Under the pieces are notes generated by a model, which was not told where the DNA came from, ran no database searches, and saw nothing but the letters and a program-made list of their open reading frames with translations. A program made the translations under genes and the position numbers. This document shows positions 44,085 to 53,841 of a stretch of 64,000 nt of DNA, in pieces. Numbering within the stretch: the stretch's first letter is position 1; every line of letters begins with the position of its first letter. Origin of the DNA: Contendibacter sp031732755 (GTDB taxonomy: Bacteria; Pseudomonadota; Gammaproteobacteria; Competibacterales; Competibacteraceae); the NCBI GenBank assembly GCA_031732755.1, contig JAVMKI010000074.1, positions 9,892 to 73,891 of the forward strand. The letters run 5' to 3'.

Positions 44085-45587
44085 ATGTCCCTTTGTTCGC
44101 TCTCCCATTCGGAATGGATCCACTTTCTTCGGCGGGATTTCTCCGGCCTGGATACCCATTACCGTCTCGCCAATGGTCGGGTGGCCCGCCGCCACTATCT
44201 CGATTCCGCCGCCTCGACACTGGCGTTGGATTGCGCCCGCGCCGTTGCGGACGAATTGCTGCGTCACTATGCCAACACTCATAGTACGCTGCATTTTTCC
44301 GCCCGGATCGTCAGCCATGTCTACCACTGGGCCCACGCGCGGGCGCTGAGATTCGTTCGGGCCGATCCCGACCGCTACACGGTCTTTTTCGCGGGGAGCG
44401 GCTGCACCGCTCCCCTCAACCGGCTGGCGCGGACCCTGGCGACGCGGCGAGCGGAGCGGAACGTGGTGCTGGTATCGCTCATGGAGCATCACGCCAACGA
44501 CCTGCCCCATCGCAAACACGCCAGCAAGGTCGTACCTATCCCGCTGATCGGTCAGGCGCCGACACTGGGGGCAGTGGATTTGGCGGCGCTGGAACGGCTG
44601 CTGGAACAACATCGTGGCCAGGTCAACTACGTAGCGGTGGCGGCGGCCAGCAACGTCACCGGAATCGTCAACCCAGTCCACGACATCGCGGCGTTGGCGC
44701 ACGCACACGGGGCCTGGGCGGTCGTGGACGCCTCGCAATCTCTCGCTCACGCCCCGCTGTCGATCAGCGACACGGGAGCCATGGAACGGGAACTGGACGC
44801 CGTGGTGTTCTCCGGTCATAAACTGTATGCACCGGGGTCACCGGGTGTGGCGGTGGCGCGGCGGGCGCTGCTGGAAGATTGCGAGCCGGACGAGGTCGGC
44901 GGTGGCATGGTCGATGAGGTCAGCCTGAGCGGTTACCAGATCACCACCCAATTTCCGGATCGCGCGGAGGCGGGAACGCCCAATCTCATCGGCGCGGCGC
45001 AGCTCGGCGCGGCGCTGAACGCACTGCAACGCGCGGGCATGGGGGAAATCCATGCCGCCGAACAGCGGTTGCTGCGCCGCCTACTGGCCGAACTGGCGGT
45101 AACGCCGGGCGTGCGGATTTACGGCGACGTCGACCCCGACCGCACGCCGCGCCTGGGCGTGGTTTCCTTCAACCTGGTGGGGCTGGAGCATGGGTTGGTC
45201 GCCGCGGTGCTGAACGACTATCACAACGTCGCGGTGCGCAATGGCTGTTTCTGCGCGCATCCTTATGTCCGCGAATTATTGAAACCGGAACTGTGGGAGC
45301 TGGAAATCGACCCGGACGCTGAGAATACGACAGCCCTGCTCAAACCTTGGCAAGGCATGGTGCGAGCCAGTCTCGGCCTCTACACTACGGACGAAGATAT
45401 CGAAGCGCTGCTGACCGGCATTCGCGATTTGCAGGCGCGGCCAGACGATTACCGGTCCCAATATCGGGTCGACGCCGCCGGCCACTTTCACCATCGCACT
45501 TTCCACGTTCCGGCGGAGTCCCTGTTCGACCCCGAGGCGATACTCAATCGATACTCCATTGGGCGTTGGCACGATTGCGCGCCGTGA
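44085..45587 (+). CDS. Class V aminotransferase, cysteine desulfurase-like
   Basis: A 500-residue PLP enzyme: HYLDSAAST near 38, ATP-independent aminotransferase fold with MEHHANDLPH near 133, VVDASQSLAHAPL, and PLP lysine in SGHKLYAPGSPG near 245. RNGCFCAHPYV near 387 resembles the SufS active-cysteine loop. It is longer than SufS/IscS, with an extra C-terminal 60 residues. GGAG precedes the ATG. No suf or isc genes adjoin, so the sulfur acceptor is unknown. Confidence 0.82.
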   Translation: MSLCSLSHSEWIHFLRRDFSGLDTHYRLANGRVARRHYLDSAASTLALDCARAVADELLRHYANTHSTLHFSARIVSHVYHWAHARALRFVRADPDRYTVFFAGSGCTAPLNRLARTLATRRAERNVVLVSLMEHHANDLPHRKHASKVVPIPLIGQAPTLGAVDLAALERLLEQHRGQVNYVAVAAASNVTGIVNPVHDIAALAHAHGAWAVVDASQSLAHAPLSISDTGAMERELDAVVFSGHKLYAPGSPGVAVARRALLEDCEPDEVGGGMVDEVSLSGYQITTQFPDRAEAGTPNLIGAAQLGAALNALQRAGMGEIHAAEQRLLRRLLAELAVTPGVRIYGDVDPDRTPRLGVVSFNLVGLEHGLVAAVLNDYHNVAVRNGCFCAHPYVRELLKPELWELEIDPDAENTTALLKPWQGMVRASLGLYTTDEDIEALLTGIRDLQARPDDYRSQYRVDAAGHFHHRTFHVPAESLFDPEAILNRYSIGRWHDCAP

Positions 45588-45643
45588 ATTGATGTGTTCG
45601 TATTATGGGATCCTGTCCACTGCCATCGAGCGAATCTGTCACC

Positions 45644-45778
45644 ATGCCCGATTTCCTGCGCAAGTTCATTGGTCTCGTGCTGATTTTCACCGCTGTCGGC
45701 GTCGCCTCCTGTCAGACGTTGGTGGTGGCGTCCTGCTCCACCACCGCCCCTTCCGCCGCGCTGGCGCCGCGCTACTGA
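45644..45778 (+). CDS. Possible 44-residue lipoprotein-like peptide
   Basis: A short frame MPDFLRKFIGLVLIF... with a hydrophobic leader and a lipobox-like Val-Ala-Ser-Cys at residues 20-23. No clear ribosome site. It lies between the aminotransferase and the XpaC-like gene. Could be real or chance. Confidence 0.3.
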   Translation: MPDFLRKFIGLVLIFTAVGVASCQTLVVASCSTTAPSAALAPRY

Positions 45779-45876
45779 TTTCGGATATCGTCATGGGCCG
45801 CCTCCTGTTTTTGGCCGGCGCTGTCCTGATCCCGCTGACCACCCTCATCCTGCTGATAAGACGGAGAATTCACGTC

Positions 45877-46710
45877 ATGGCCGAACGTTACCAGCAAACC
45901 CCCGGCCAATTTCCCTCGCCCAAGGGGATGCTGATGTTCCTGTTGCCTCTGCCGGTATTGTTCGCCGTGATCGCTTCGCTGGCGCGCGGCAGCCTGGGTG
46001 GATTGCTCGGCAATGCCACCGGTTACGCGCTGTTTCTGGTTGGAGCGTTGCTGCTGCGCCATGGCTTGCTGACGGAGGCCGAGTATGGCCGGCGCCGGGT
46101 GGCCAAGGCGCCTTGGCCACTCAAAACCCTGGGCGGCGGGGTCATCGCCCTGGCGACGGGTGTCACCGCTTATCTAGGCGCTAACCAACCCCTGGTGATG
46201 GCCATCGCCTTCGGACTGGCCGCCCTGCTCGGCTGTTATCTAAACTACGGTTTCGACCCGATGGCCGCCAAGCGCTTTACCGACCGCGACGGCGTGGATA
46301 TCACCGACCGGGTGTTGGAAGCGCTGACGCAGGCGGAGCGAAGCATCGCCGCCATCGAACAGTCCACTCGCGACATCCGCAACGCCGAACTCAATAGCCG
46401 GCTACGGCGCATTGTCGGTTTGGCGCGGCAAATTCTGAAATTGCTGGAGGAAGACCCCCGCGATTTGCGTCGCGCCCGCAAGTTCCTCAACGTCTATCTG
46501 GATGGCGCCCAGCAAGTCACCGAGGGTTACGCCAAAACCCACGCGCGGGCGACCGCGCCGGAACTGGAGGACAATTTCCGCCGGGTGCTGGCCACCATCG
46601 AGGAAGTCTTCGCGGAACAGCAGCAGAAATTGCTGGAAACCGATGTCAGCGATCTCGACGTGCAAATCGAGGTGTTGACCACCCAACTGAAGCGGGAAGG
46701 AGTGGTCTGA
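45877..46710 (+). CDS. XpaC-family membrane protein
   Basis: A 277-residue protein resembling the 5-bromo-4-chloroindolyl phosphate hydrolysis (XpaC) family: four hydrophobic helices in the first 125 residues, then a helical cytoplasmic domain (about 140-277) predicted to form coiled coils. ATG at 45877 has GGAGA 9 bases upstream; an ATG at 45793 in the same frame would add another helix. In many bacteria xpaC precedes telA, as here (28-base gap). Function in the envelope or stress response is poorly known. Confidence 0.75.
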   Translation: MAERYQQTPGQFPSPKGMLMFLLPLPVLFAVIASLARGSLGGLLGNATGYALFLVGALLLRHGLLTEAEYGRRRVAKAPWPLKTLGGGVIALATGVTAYLGANQPLVMAIAFGLAALLGCYLNYGFDPMAAKRFTDRDGVDITDRVLEALTQAERSIAAIEQSTRDIRNAELNSRLRRIVGLARQILKLLEEDPRDLRRARKFLNVYLDGAQQVTEGYAKTHARATAPELEDNFRRVLATIEEVFAEQQQKLLETDVSDLDVQIEVLTTQLKREGVV

Positions 46711-46738
46711 CCTTCCACTTGACCAGGAGCTGAACCTT

Positions 46739-47911
46739 ATGACCACGACCTCCCCCACCGCGCCGACCGTCATCTCGCTCACCCCGCCGGCATTGCCCGA
46801 GGCGTTCGCCGCCGCTCTGCCGCAAGTCCAGCAGGACCTGGCCGCCCGCGCGCCGGCGCCGGCCCAGGATCAGCAGCAAGTCGCCGCGCTGGCGGCGCAA
46901 CTCGACCTGCGCGACAGCAACTCCATCATCTTCTTCGGCGGCAAGGCCCAGGAGCAGTTAACCACTATTTCCGACAAGATGCTGGAAGGCGTGCGCAACA
47001 AGGACACCGGTCCCGCCGGATCGGCGTTGAACGAGATGGTGGCGGTGCTGCGCGGTTTCAATCTCGACGAACTGGACCCGAACAAGAAGCCTGGTTTTTT
47101 CGCCAAACTGTTCGGCGCGGCCAAGCCCTTGGTCAAGATTGTCCAGCAATACGAGACCGTGCGGAACCAGATCGACGACATCAGCGACGCGCTAGAGCGG
47201 CACAAGACGCAACTACTCACCGACATCGCCGGCCTGGACCGGTTGTACACCGCCAATCTCGACTACTTCCACACTCTGGAACTGTACATCGCGGCCGGCG
47301 AGGTCAAGCTGCAAAAGGTGGACAGCGAGGAACTGCCAGCGCTGGAGCGGGAGGTCACCACCAGCGAGGACATGGTCAAAGCGCAGACCTTGCGCGATCT
47401 GCGTTCCAGCCGCGACGACCTGGAGCGGCGCGTTCACGACCTCAAGCTGACCCGGCAGGTCACCATGCAAAGCTTGCCCAGCATCCGGCTGGTGCAGGAA
47501 AACGATAAGGGGTTGATCAACAAGATCAATTCGACCCTGGTCAACACCGTGCCGCTGTGGCGGCAACAACTGGCTCAGGCGATCACCATCTACCGTTCCG
47601 GCGAGGCCGCCAAGACCCTCAAGGCCGCCACCGATCTCACCAACCAATTGCTGGAAACCAATGCGGACCATCTCCGCCAGGCCAACGCCCAGACCCGCGC
47701 CGAGATCGAACGGGGCGTGTTCGACATCGAAACGGTGAAGAAGGCCAACCAAACCCTGATCGCCACTATCGAGGATAGCCTGCGCATCGCCGATGAAGGT
47801 CGCCGCCGTCGTCAGGAAGCAGCCACGCAACTGGAAGCCTGCGAAACCGGACTGCGCCAGGCGCTGGCGTCGGCCCAAGCCCGAACTCGCCAACCCACCG
47901 GAGGCCGCTGA
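46739..47911 (+). CDS. telA: TelA-like toxic-anion resistance protein
   Basis: A 390-residue, largely helical protein of the TelA/KlaA family, with FFGGKAQEQL near 61, NLDYFHTLELYIAAGE near 177 and MQSLPSIRLVQEND near 242. Members were linked to tellurite and antimicrobial tolerance, but mechanism is unsettled. It sits between the XpaC-like and SPFH genes with 1-28 base spacings, forming one operon. Gln/Ala-rich ends are disordered. Confidence 0.85.
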   Translation: MTTTSPTAPTVISLTPPALPEAFAAALPQVQQDLAARAPAPAQDQQQVAALAAQLDLRDSNSIIFFGGKAQEQLTTISDKMLEGVRNKDTGPAGSALNEMVAVLRGFNLDELDPNKKPGFFAKLFGAAKPLVKIVQQYETVRNQIDDISDALERHKTQLLTDIAGLDRLYTANLDYFHTLELYIAAGEVKLQKVDSEELPALEREVTTSEDMVKAQTLRDLRSSRDDLERRVHDLKLTRQVTMQSLPSIRLVQENDKGLINKINSTLVNTVPLWRQQLAQAITIYRSGEAAKTLKAATDLTNQLLETNADHLRQANAQTRAEIERGVFDIETVKKANQTLIATIEDSLRIADEGRRRRQEAATQLEACETGLRQALASAQARTRQPTGGR

Positions 47912-47912
47912 C

Positions 47913-49025
47913 ATGGGACTTTGGGATAAATTGATGGGCGAATTCATCGATGTCATCCAATGGACGGACGACTCGAACGATACCCTGGTCTATCGCTTCG
48001 AACGCCAAGGCAACGAGATCAAGTTCGGCGCCAAGCTGACCGTGCGCGAGGGTCAGGTGGCGGTGTTCGTCAACGAGGGCCAGCTCGCCGACACCTTCCA
48101 GCCCGGCATGTACGAGCTGAAGACCAACAACCTGCCGATCCTGTCCACCTTGCAAGCGTGGAAGCACGGGTTCGAAAGCCCGTTCAAAGCCGAGGTGTAT
48201 TTCTTCAGCACCCGCCGTTTCACCGATCTCAAGTGGGGCACCCAGAATCCGGTGATGCTACGCGATCCGGAATTCGGGCCGATCCGGTTGCGGGCCTTCG
48301 GCAGCTACGCCATCCGGATCAAGGACGCGCCGACCTTCCTGCGCGAGATCGTCGGCACCGACGGCCGCTTCACCACCGACGAAATCACCAACCAGTTGCG
48401 CAATATGGTGGTGTCGCGCTTCACCAACATTCTCGGCCAGGCCAAGATTCCGGCGCTGGACCTGGCCGGCAACTACGATCAGCTCGGCCAGTTCCTGTTG
48501 CAGCGCATCGCCCCGGAATTCGAGGCGGTGGGGCTGGAGCTGACCAATCTGCTGGTGGAAAACATCTCGCTGCCCAAGGAGGTCGAGGCGGCGCTGGACA
48601 AGCGTAGCAGCATGGGCATCGTCGGCAATCTCGATCAGTACACCCAGTTCCAGGCGGCGGAGGCCCTGCGCGAGGCGGCGGCCAATCCGGGCGGTGGTTC
48701 CGAGGCGCTGAACATGGGGCTGGGGCTGGCGATGGCCCAGCGGCTGAACGAGACCCTGGCGCGACCGGCGCCCGCGCCGCAACCGGCCCCGGCACCGCTG
48801 GCGCCCCCGCCGTTGCCGACCGCCAAGCCCTACTTTGTGGCGATCAACAACCAGCAGGCCGGGCCGTTCCCGCTGGACGAACTACAACGCCAGGCGCAGA
48901 GCGGTCAGTTGACCCGCGCCACTCTGGTGTGGGCGCAAGGCATGGCCAACTGGACCCCAGCCGGTGAGGTGGCGGAACTGAGCGCGCTGTTCGCTCACTT
49001 GCCGCCGCCGCTGCCACCAGCCTGA
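47913..49025 (+). CDS. SPFH-domain protein with C-terminal GYF_2 domain
   Basis: A 370-residue protein of the virion-core/YdjI-type SPFH group (SPFH region about 20-230). It has a Pro/Ala-rich linker (about 285-305) and a C-terminal GYF_2-type domain (Tyr-Phe...GPFPLDELQ...W near 307-350). ATG at 47913 has GGAGG 8 bases upstream; a longer frame overlaps telA. Such proteins scaffold membranes and are often encoded near zinc-ribbon proteins like the one at 18.8 kb. Confidence 0.83.
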   Translation: MGLWDKLMGEFIDVIQWTDDSNDTLVYRFERQGNEIKFGAKLTVREGQVAVFVNEGQLADTFQPGMYELKTNNLPILSTLQAWKHGFESPFKAEVYFFSTRRFTDLKWGTQNPVMLRDPEFGPIRLRAFGSYAIRIKDAPTFLREIVGTDGRFTTDEITNQLRNMVVSRFTNILGQAKIPALDLAGNYDQLGQFLLQRIAPEFEAVGLELTNLLVENISLPKEVEAALDKRSSMGIVGNLDQYTQFQAAEALREAAANPGGGSEALNMGLGLAMAQRLNETLARPAPAPQPAPAPLAPPPLPTAKPYFVAINNQQAGPFPLDELQRQAQSGQLTRATLVWAQGMANWTPAGEVAELSALFAHLPPPLPPA

Positions 49026-49288
49026 GCTATAATGTCATTTTTGAGTCTTTCAACCATGCTGCAACTATGTTATCGATAAATAGCGCGGTTGCGCGGTTGC
49101 TCGCTTGCGCGACAGCCCGATTCACACTGCCAAAGCCACTGCCCGCCGGACCAAAGTACTATAGTGACCTCGTCAACCTAATGCTGTCAGCGATTCTCGC
49201 GCCACCAACGCTGTATTGTTGCAGGAGTGTCAATTTTGTATCCAATCCTTCCGCTTCGATTCGTTCATTCTCCCAATATGGGGATCGT

Positions 49289-51136
49289 ATGAGGATTAAA
49301 ATCCTGACTTTCCTCCTGCTGATCACTATGGCGGCTACCGTTGCTTCGGAGGATAAGAAAAACGTTGATCCCTGGTTACCGATGGCGGAGCGGATTAAGG
49401 TCTGGGATGCGGTGGTGAGCCGGGAACTAGGTTTGCCATTGCCGCTGAAAGAGCCGAAGCCTTATCGCGTCGAGCCGAATAATATTGAGGCGATTTTTGA
49501 GAAGGATAGAGCAACGTGGACGATTATGGGGGCGAATGCGCCCATCGTGAATCCGACCGTTTATCCCAAGGCGTGGCCGGTTAAGGGGGATGGGTTCGAG
49601 GTTCTCGTTGTGCCTGAGCCGATTACGAATTATAAGATCCTGCCGTTTACCGACAACATCGAAAATGCGGTGAAGTCGGACACAATCTCAATAACGGCGG
49701 CGCGCGATTCGTATGAACCGGCCAGTTTTGTGATCAGAACGGGCGATGCGCCGCTGCGGGATATTGCTATCGAGTGGGACGATCTCAAAGCGGAAGTCAG
49801 GGATGAGCGGGGAAATATCTCGTACTCGTTCCTGCCCAAGTCGTTGATCGATATTCGGGTGGTGAAATGCTGGTATCAGGCAAGAGGATATTATCCAGGC
49901 GCAACGCCTAGTGATAAAATTGCCAAGCTGATGACTCCCGAATTATTGTTACACGATGATGATCTGGTGAGAGTAGACTATGCTACCCAAGTTAATATGG
50001 TTAAAAACTATAAAAACATAGCGGATAATGAAATTTTGCTGCCTTTTTCAATTCCAGCGTGGCAAAACAAACAACTTTGGATGACGGTTCATGTAACTAA
50101 AGATACCCCGCCGGGAATATATAAAGGTCAGATTTATATCAAATCATCAAGTGTCATATCTCAAAAAATTAATTTAAACATTAATGTTTTGCCATTTATA
50201 TTGCCACCCGCCATGCTTGACTACGCTCTTTATTATGAAGGTCGTCTTAGCGATTCCGATAAACCAGTGGTCGAGGCCGGGCTTAAGACAGAAAAACAGA
50301 TGCGGGCTGAATTTGAAGATATGATCGCCCATGGTTTAACCAATGCTACCACTTGGCATAGAGTTAGTCAGGATCAATCGCAGTGGGAAAAAGATTGGGT
50401 ACGCATTAAGAAAACGTTGAAGATTAGGAAAGAGGTCGGATGGGATCATAAACCATTACTTTATCTTGACTGGATAGTTTCCTTTAGAGATGACTTAGAT
50501 ACTTATAAGGAAAAGATAAAAAAAATAGTATCTGTAGCACAAGAAAATGGGGTTAAGGAAGTCTATATCTATGGGGTTGATGAAAAAACAGGCCAAGAGC
50601 TAGCTGAACTAAAACCACTTTATAAATCTGTACATGAGGCAGGCGCTAAGAATTTCGTAGCTGGAAATATAGAACACTTCCTTCAATATGCTGATGGTCT
50701 AATCGACTTACTGATTATAAAAGGCCCATATAATGATTTAAAATTCAAGCAGGTTTCTGAAGCAAAGCAACAAGGAAAAAATGTATATTATTATAATAAT
50801 CCACAGGCTGGACTGGAATATCCAGCGATTTATCGCCAAAATTTTGGTATCAATCTCTACTTAAGTGGCGCCAATGGAGCTTTAAATTATTGTTATCAAA
50901 ATTCACCAGGTTGGAATGACTGGCACGGTATTACGAGGCCCCTTTTTATGGCTTATCCAACTATCTTCAAGCCGATATCAACCATTCAATGGGAGGGATG
51001 GAGAGAAGCCGTTAATGATGTCCGTTATCTTACGTTAGTAAAGCAAAATTTTGGTTTTAATATCAATTATTCTCCGGCTAAGCAGAGAAAATTTTTATTA
51101 GATTTTATCTATAATAATTCTGCTTTAAAAAATTGA
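49289..51136 (+). CDS. Exported glycoside-hydrolase-like protein (DUF4091-like)
   Basis: About 615 residues with a signal peptide (1-20). The middle and C-terminus resemble DUF4091 proteins, which carry a TIM-barrel-like fold with YGVDEKTGQELAELK near 425 and a C-terminal GWREAVNDVRYL segment. The ATG at 49289 is followed directly by a signal peptide; longer readings have none. Base composition shifts from mixed to AT-rich inside the gene near 49.9 kb. It opens the polysaccharide locus; a role in trimming the polymer is inferred. Confidence 0.6.
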   Translation: MRIKILTFLLLITMAATVASEDKKNVDPWLPMAERIKVWDAVVSRELGLPLPLKEPKPYRVEPNNIEAIFEKDRATWTIMGANAPIVNPTVYPKAWPVKGDGFEVLVVPEPITNYKILPFTDNIENAVKSDTISITAARDSYEPASFVIRTGDAPLRDIAIEWDDLKAEVRDERGNISYSFLPKSLIDIRVVKCWYQARGYYPGATPSDKIAKLMTPELLLHDDDLVRVDYATQVNMVKNYKNIADNEILLPFSIPAWQNKQLWMTVHVTKDTPPGIYKGQIYIKSSSVISQKINLNINVLPFILPPAMLDYALYYEGRLSDSDKPVVEAGLKTEKQMRAEFEDMIAHGLTNATTWHRVSQDQSQWEKDWVRIKKTLKIRKEVGWDHKPLLYLDWIVSFRDDLDTYKEKIKKIVSVAQENGVKEVYIYGVDEKTGQELAELKPLYKSVHEAGAKNFVAGNIEHFLQYADGLIDLLIIKGPYNDLKFKQVSEAKQQGKNVYYYNNPQAGLEYPAIYRQNFGINLYLSGANGALNYCYQNSPGWNDWHGITRPLFMAYPTIFKPISTIQWEGWREAVNDVRYLTLVKQNFGFNINYSPAKQRKFLLDFIYNNSALKN

Positions 51137-51208
51137 TTATTGGCTTTGTTTATTTAGCTACGAAATTTATCTTTCCTGGCCTGGCTACCAAATAAATCTG
51201 GTAACAAA

Positions 51209-52501
51209 ATGCGAGCTAAATCCATTGGAAAATCGCTTTTTATAAGCATTCTTAACCAGGTAGTAAGCAGTGGAACCAACTTTTTACTAGGGTTTTATTT
51301 GGTCCGCATCTTGATGCCAGTGGAGTTCGGTTTTTACAGTATCGGCTTTACGATTAGTCTCTTCTACGTTGGAGTTGGCAATGCTCTATTCCTTACCCAA
51401 ATGGTAGTTCATGTGCCAGATAAGAGATTGGAAGATCGATTGTCTTATATGGGGAGAATGCTGACGATAGTGGCGTTATTCTGCCTGCTGACGGTGCTTG
51501 CCATTGGATTATTACTTGGTTTTGGCGGTATATATTCGGACTGGTTGGCACAATACCTCAACTTGGGATTTACTATTGCGGCAGCATCGGCAGCCTATCT
51601 GATCAAAGAATTTTTTATACGCTACGCCTATACAGCTCGGAAGGAAGTTTGGGCGCTGAAAGTGAATTTTGTGGTAGCGATGGCTCTTGTAGCTCTGTTG
51701 ATTATACAGCGCTTTGTTGGCATCACATTCCACGCAGAAACCGCGCTGTGGCTTTATACTGTGAGCAACACAGCGGGGGCGATCACTGGATTCGTGCTGG
51801 TCAGGTTGCCTTTACGGACTATCAAATACCAGCAACTGATTGGCGATGTTCGGGAAGCGTGGGTAGGGGGTAGTTGGGCAACTGGATCCACGGTCGCCTA
51901 TTTGTTTCGAGCGCAAGCCTATATTATCCTGACCGCTGGCTTGATTGGACCGGTTGGGGTAGCTTATCTCAACGCATCCCGGTTACTGGTAACACCAGTA
52001 ATCATGTTGACCCCTGCACTTAGTCAAGTTTTTATGCCGCGACTGGCCGCTTTTCGGGCTAGCAATCTGCATGGATTTCTCTGGGCATCTAGTCTTTTCT
52101 CCGCTTTACTTCTTGCGATGGCTATTATCTACTCATTATGGCTGTTAAGCTTCGCAGATATAATCACTCCTATGGTCTTTGGTCAACAATACGGATATAT
52201 GTATATGTACCCATTGATACTGGTTTGGTGTTTTGTTACAGGTTTACTTGCGCTTCGTAATAGTGTTGAAATGGTGCTTCAAGTCTTAAAACAATTTCGT
52301 GGCTTGATGCTAACCAATATGCTAAGTGCGGTTGTTGCTGTTCCTGCGATAGTCATTTTTATATATATCAGTGGCGTTCAGGGTGCTGTTGATGGTTTTG
52401 CATTTTCGGAATTAGCCACTATTCTTGGTTTTTTTTGGTTGCTTTATCGGGATCGGGGAAAATTGATCAAGAAAAAGTGCGAAATAGGTTCCATATCCTA
52501 A
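51209..52501 (+). CDS. wzx: Wzx-like oligosaccharide flippase
   Basis: A 430-residue membrane protein with 12 or more hydrophobic helices of the polysaccharide biosynthesis/MATE-like export superfamily, starting MRAKSIGKSLFISILNQVV. Such proteins flip lipid-linked repeat units across the inner membrane. It lies in the AT-rich heart of the locus before the polymerase gene, the usual Wzx-Wzy arrangement. Confidence 0.83.
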   Translation: MRAKSIGKSLFISILNQVVSSGTNFLLGFYLVRILMPVEFGFYSIGFTISLFYVGVGNALFLTQMVVHVPDKRLEDRLSYMGRMLTIVALFCLLTVLAIGLLLGFGGIYSDWLAQYLNLGFTIAAASAAYLIKEFFIRYAYTARKEVWALKVNFVVAMALVALLIIQRFVGITFHAETALWLYTVSNTAGAITGFVLVRLPLRTIKYQQLIGDVREAWVGGSWATGSTVAYLFRAQAYIILTAGLIGPVGVAYLNASRLLVTPVIMLTPALSQVFMPRLAAFRASNLHGFLWASSLFSALLLAMAIIYSLWLLSFADIITPMVFGQQYGYMYMYPLILVWCFVTGLLALRNSVEMVLQVLKQFRGLMLTNMLSAVVAVPAIVIFIYISGVQGAVDGFAFSELATILGFFWLLYRDRGKLIKKKCEIGSIS

Positions 52502-52522
52502 TTATAAGTAAGGATAGCATTA

Positions 52523-53822
52523 ATGCATAATTACTTAAATCGTCACTCCAAATCTATTGTTCCTGGTGGTTGGCACTGGCTTTTTTTGGCAGTGGCTCTT
52601 TTTGGGTACGCAACGCTCAATCGTGGCTTTGCTTATATTGGTTGGTATCCGGTGTTTATTGGGGAAGGGCTGTTATTGTTTTACCTATTGAGCTTAAACC
52701 ATATAAAATTGTTGCCCATATTTCTTGGAACTTCCGTTGGAAAGATTTGGGTAATTTTCTTTTTTTACAACTTCATTATCTTTTTTTTCTTTACAGATAG
52801 AACCTTCTGAAGCGATCAGAAATAGCATTTACTGGGTCTATTCTATATTTTTATATTTTGGCTTTGTTTGGGGCAGACGACTTTTTTTAATAAATCATGG
52901 AGTATATTATTTTGAACGAATGTTTTTATTTGTTTGTCTTGCAAGCGTGATGTATTTACTGATATTTCCATTTCGGGAACAAATGAAGGGGCCTACTTCT
53001 TTCTTGTATGCGAATACAGCATTAATAGGTTATTATTCGACATATCATGCTAGTTCAGTTCCTTTTTCATTTTATATATTTTTTTATGCAAAATACAATC
53101 AACGGATTGGTTTGACCCAATCAATACTTTATTATATAGGTATAATTGGAATATTCATGACATTAATAATAACTCAAGCTAGGGCGTCCTTTTTGGAGTT
53201 TGCTGCTTTAATCTTGTTGATGCATTTGATGTTTAGGAAAATCTTCATAAGGGTTGTTTGGCGAATTTTAGCAGCTGGATGTTTAGCGATAACTATTGTC
53301 TTAGCAATTGGCAGTTCATTTGAAGGGGCGCGTGGTAAAATTAATATTGATTTCTTTTCAACTGCAATAATTTCAATTTTCTCTGAGAACGTAGGAGATG
53401 ACTCGTTGCAAGGATCAAGAGGTCACCGTCTTGATATGTGGAAAAATGTTTTAGATCGATCAATGCTAACCTTAGAAACATCGATATTTGGTCTTGGGTT
53501 TTCTGAGTTACTTATAGATCGCCCAACCGGTGAAGGTACAGTGCTGCGATATCCTCATAACACTTACGTAAGTATTATTGGCTTCACTGGTTTTTTTGGA
53601 CTATGCCTATTTTTATTTCTTCAAATTATACTTACACTATATATCGTATATCAAAAGAAAACTGATTTGCAAAGCGCACTAGTGATATGGTATCCGTTCT
53701 TACCTCTAGGGATGTCAATTGGTGCTTCTTTCGGTACTGTTTTTGAAGCTCCATTTCATTCTTTTATTTATTATCTATTGTCGGGTATAGCAGTTGGTAT
53801 AGTGTATGCTGGCAAGAAATAG
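52523..53822 (+). pseudogene. wzy: O-antigen polymerase/ligase-like gene split by a frameshift in a T tract
   Basis: Two frames together form one polytopic membrane protein: 52523-52810 (first 95 residues) and a second frame open from 52755 through 53822 with its coding continuing seamlessly (LQIEPSEAIRNSIYWVYS). Removing one T from the run at 52781-52788 joins them. The second part has a Wzy/O-antigen-ligase-like long loop with RGHRLDMWKN and PHNTYVSIIGFTG. Either a sequencing slip, a true mutation or a phase-variable tract. Confidence 0.75.
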
Positions 53823-53841
53823 TAGTAAAAGGAGTTATTGT

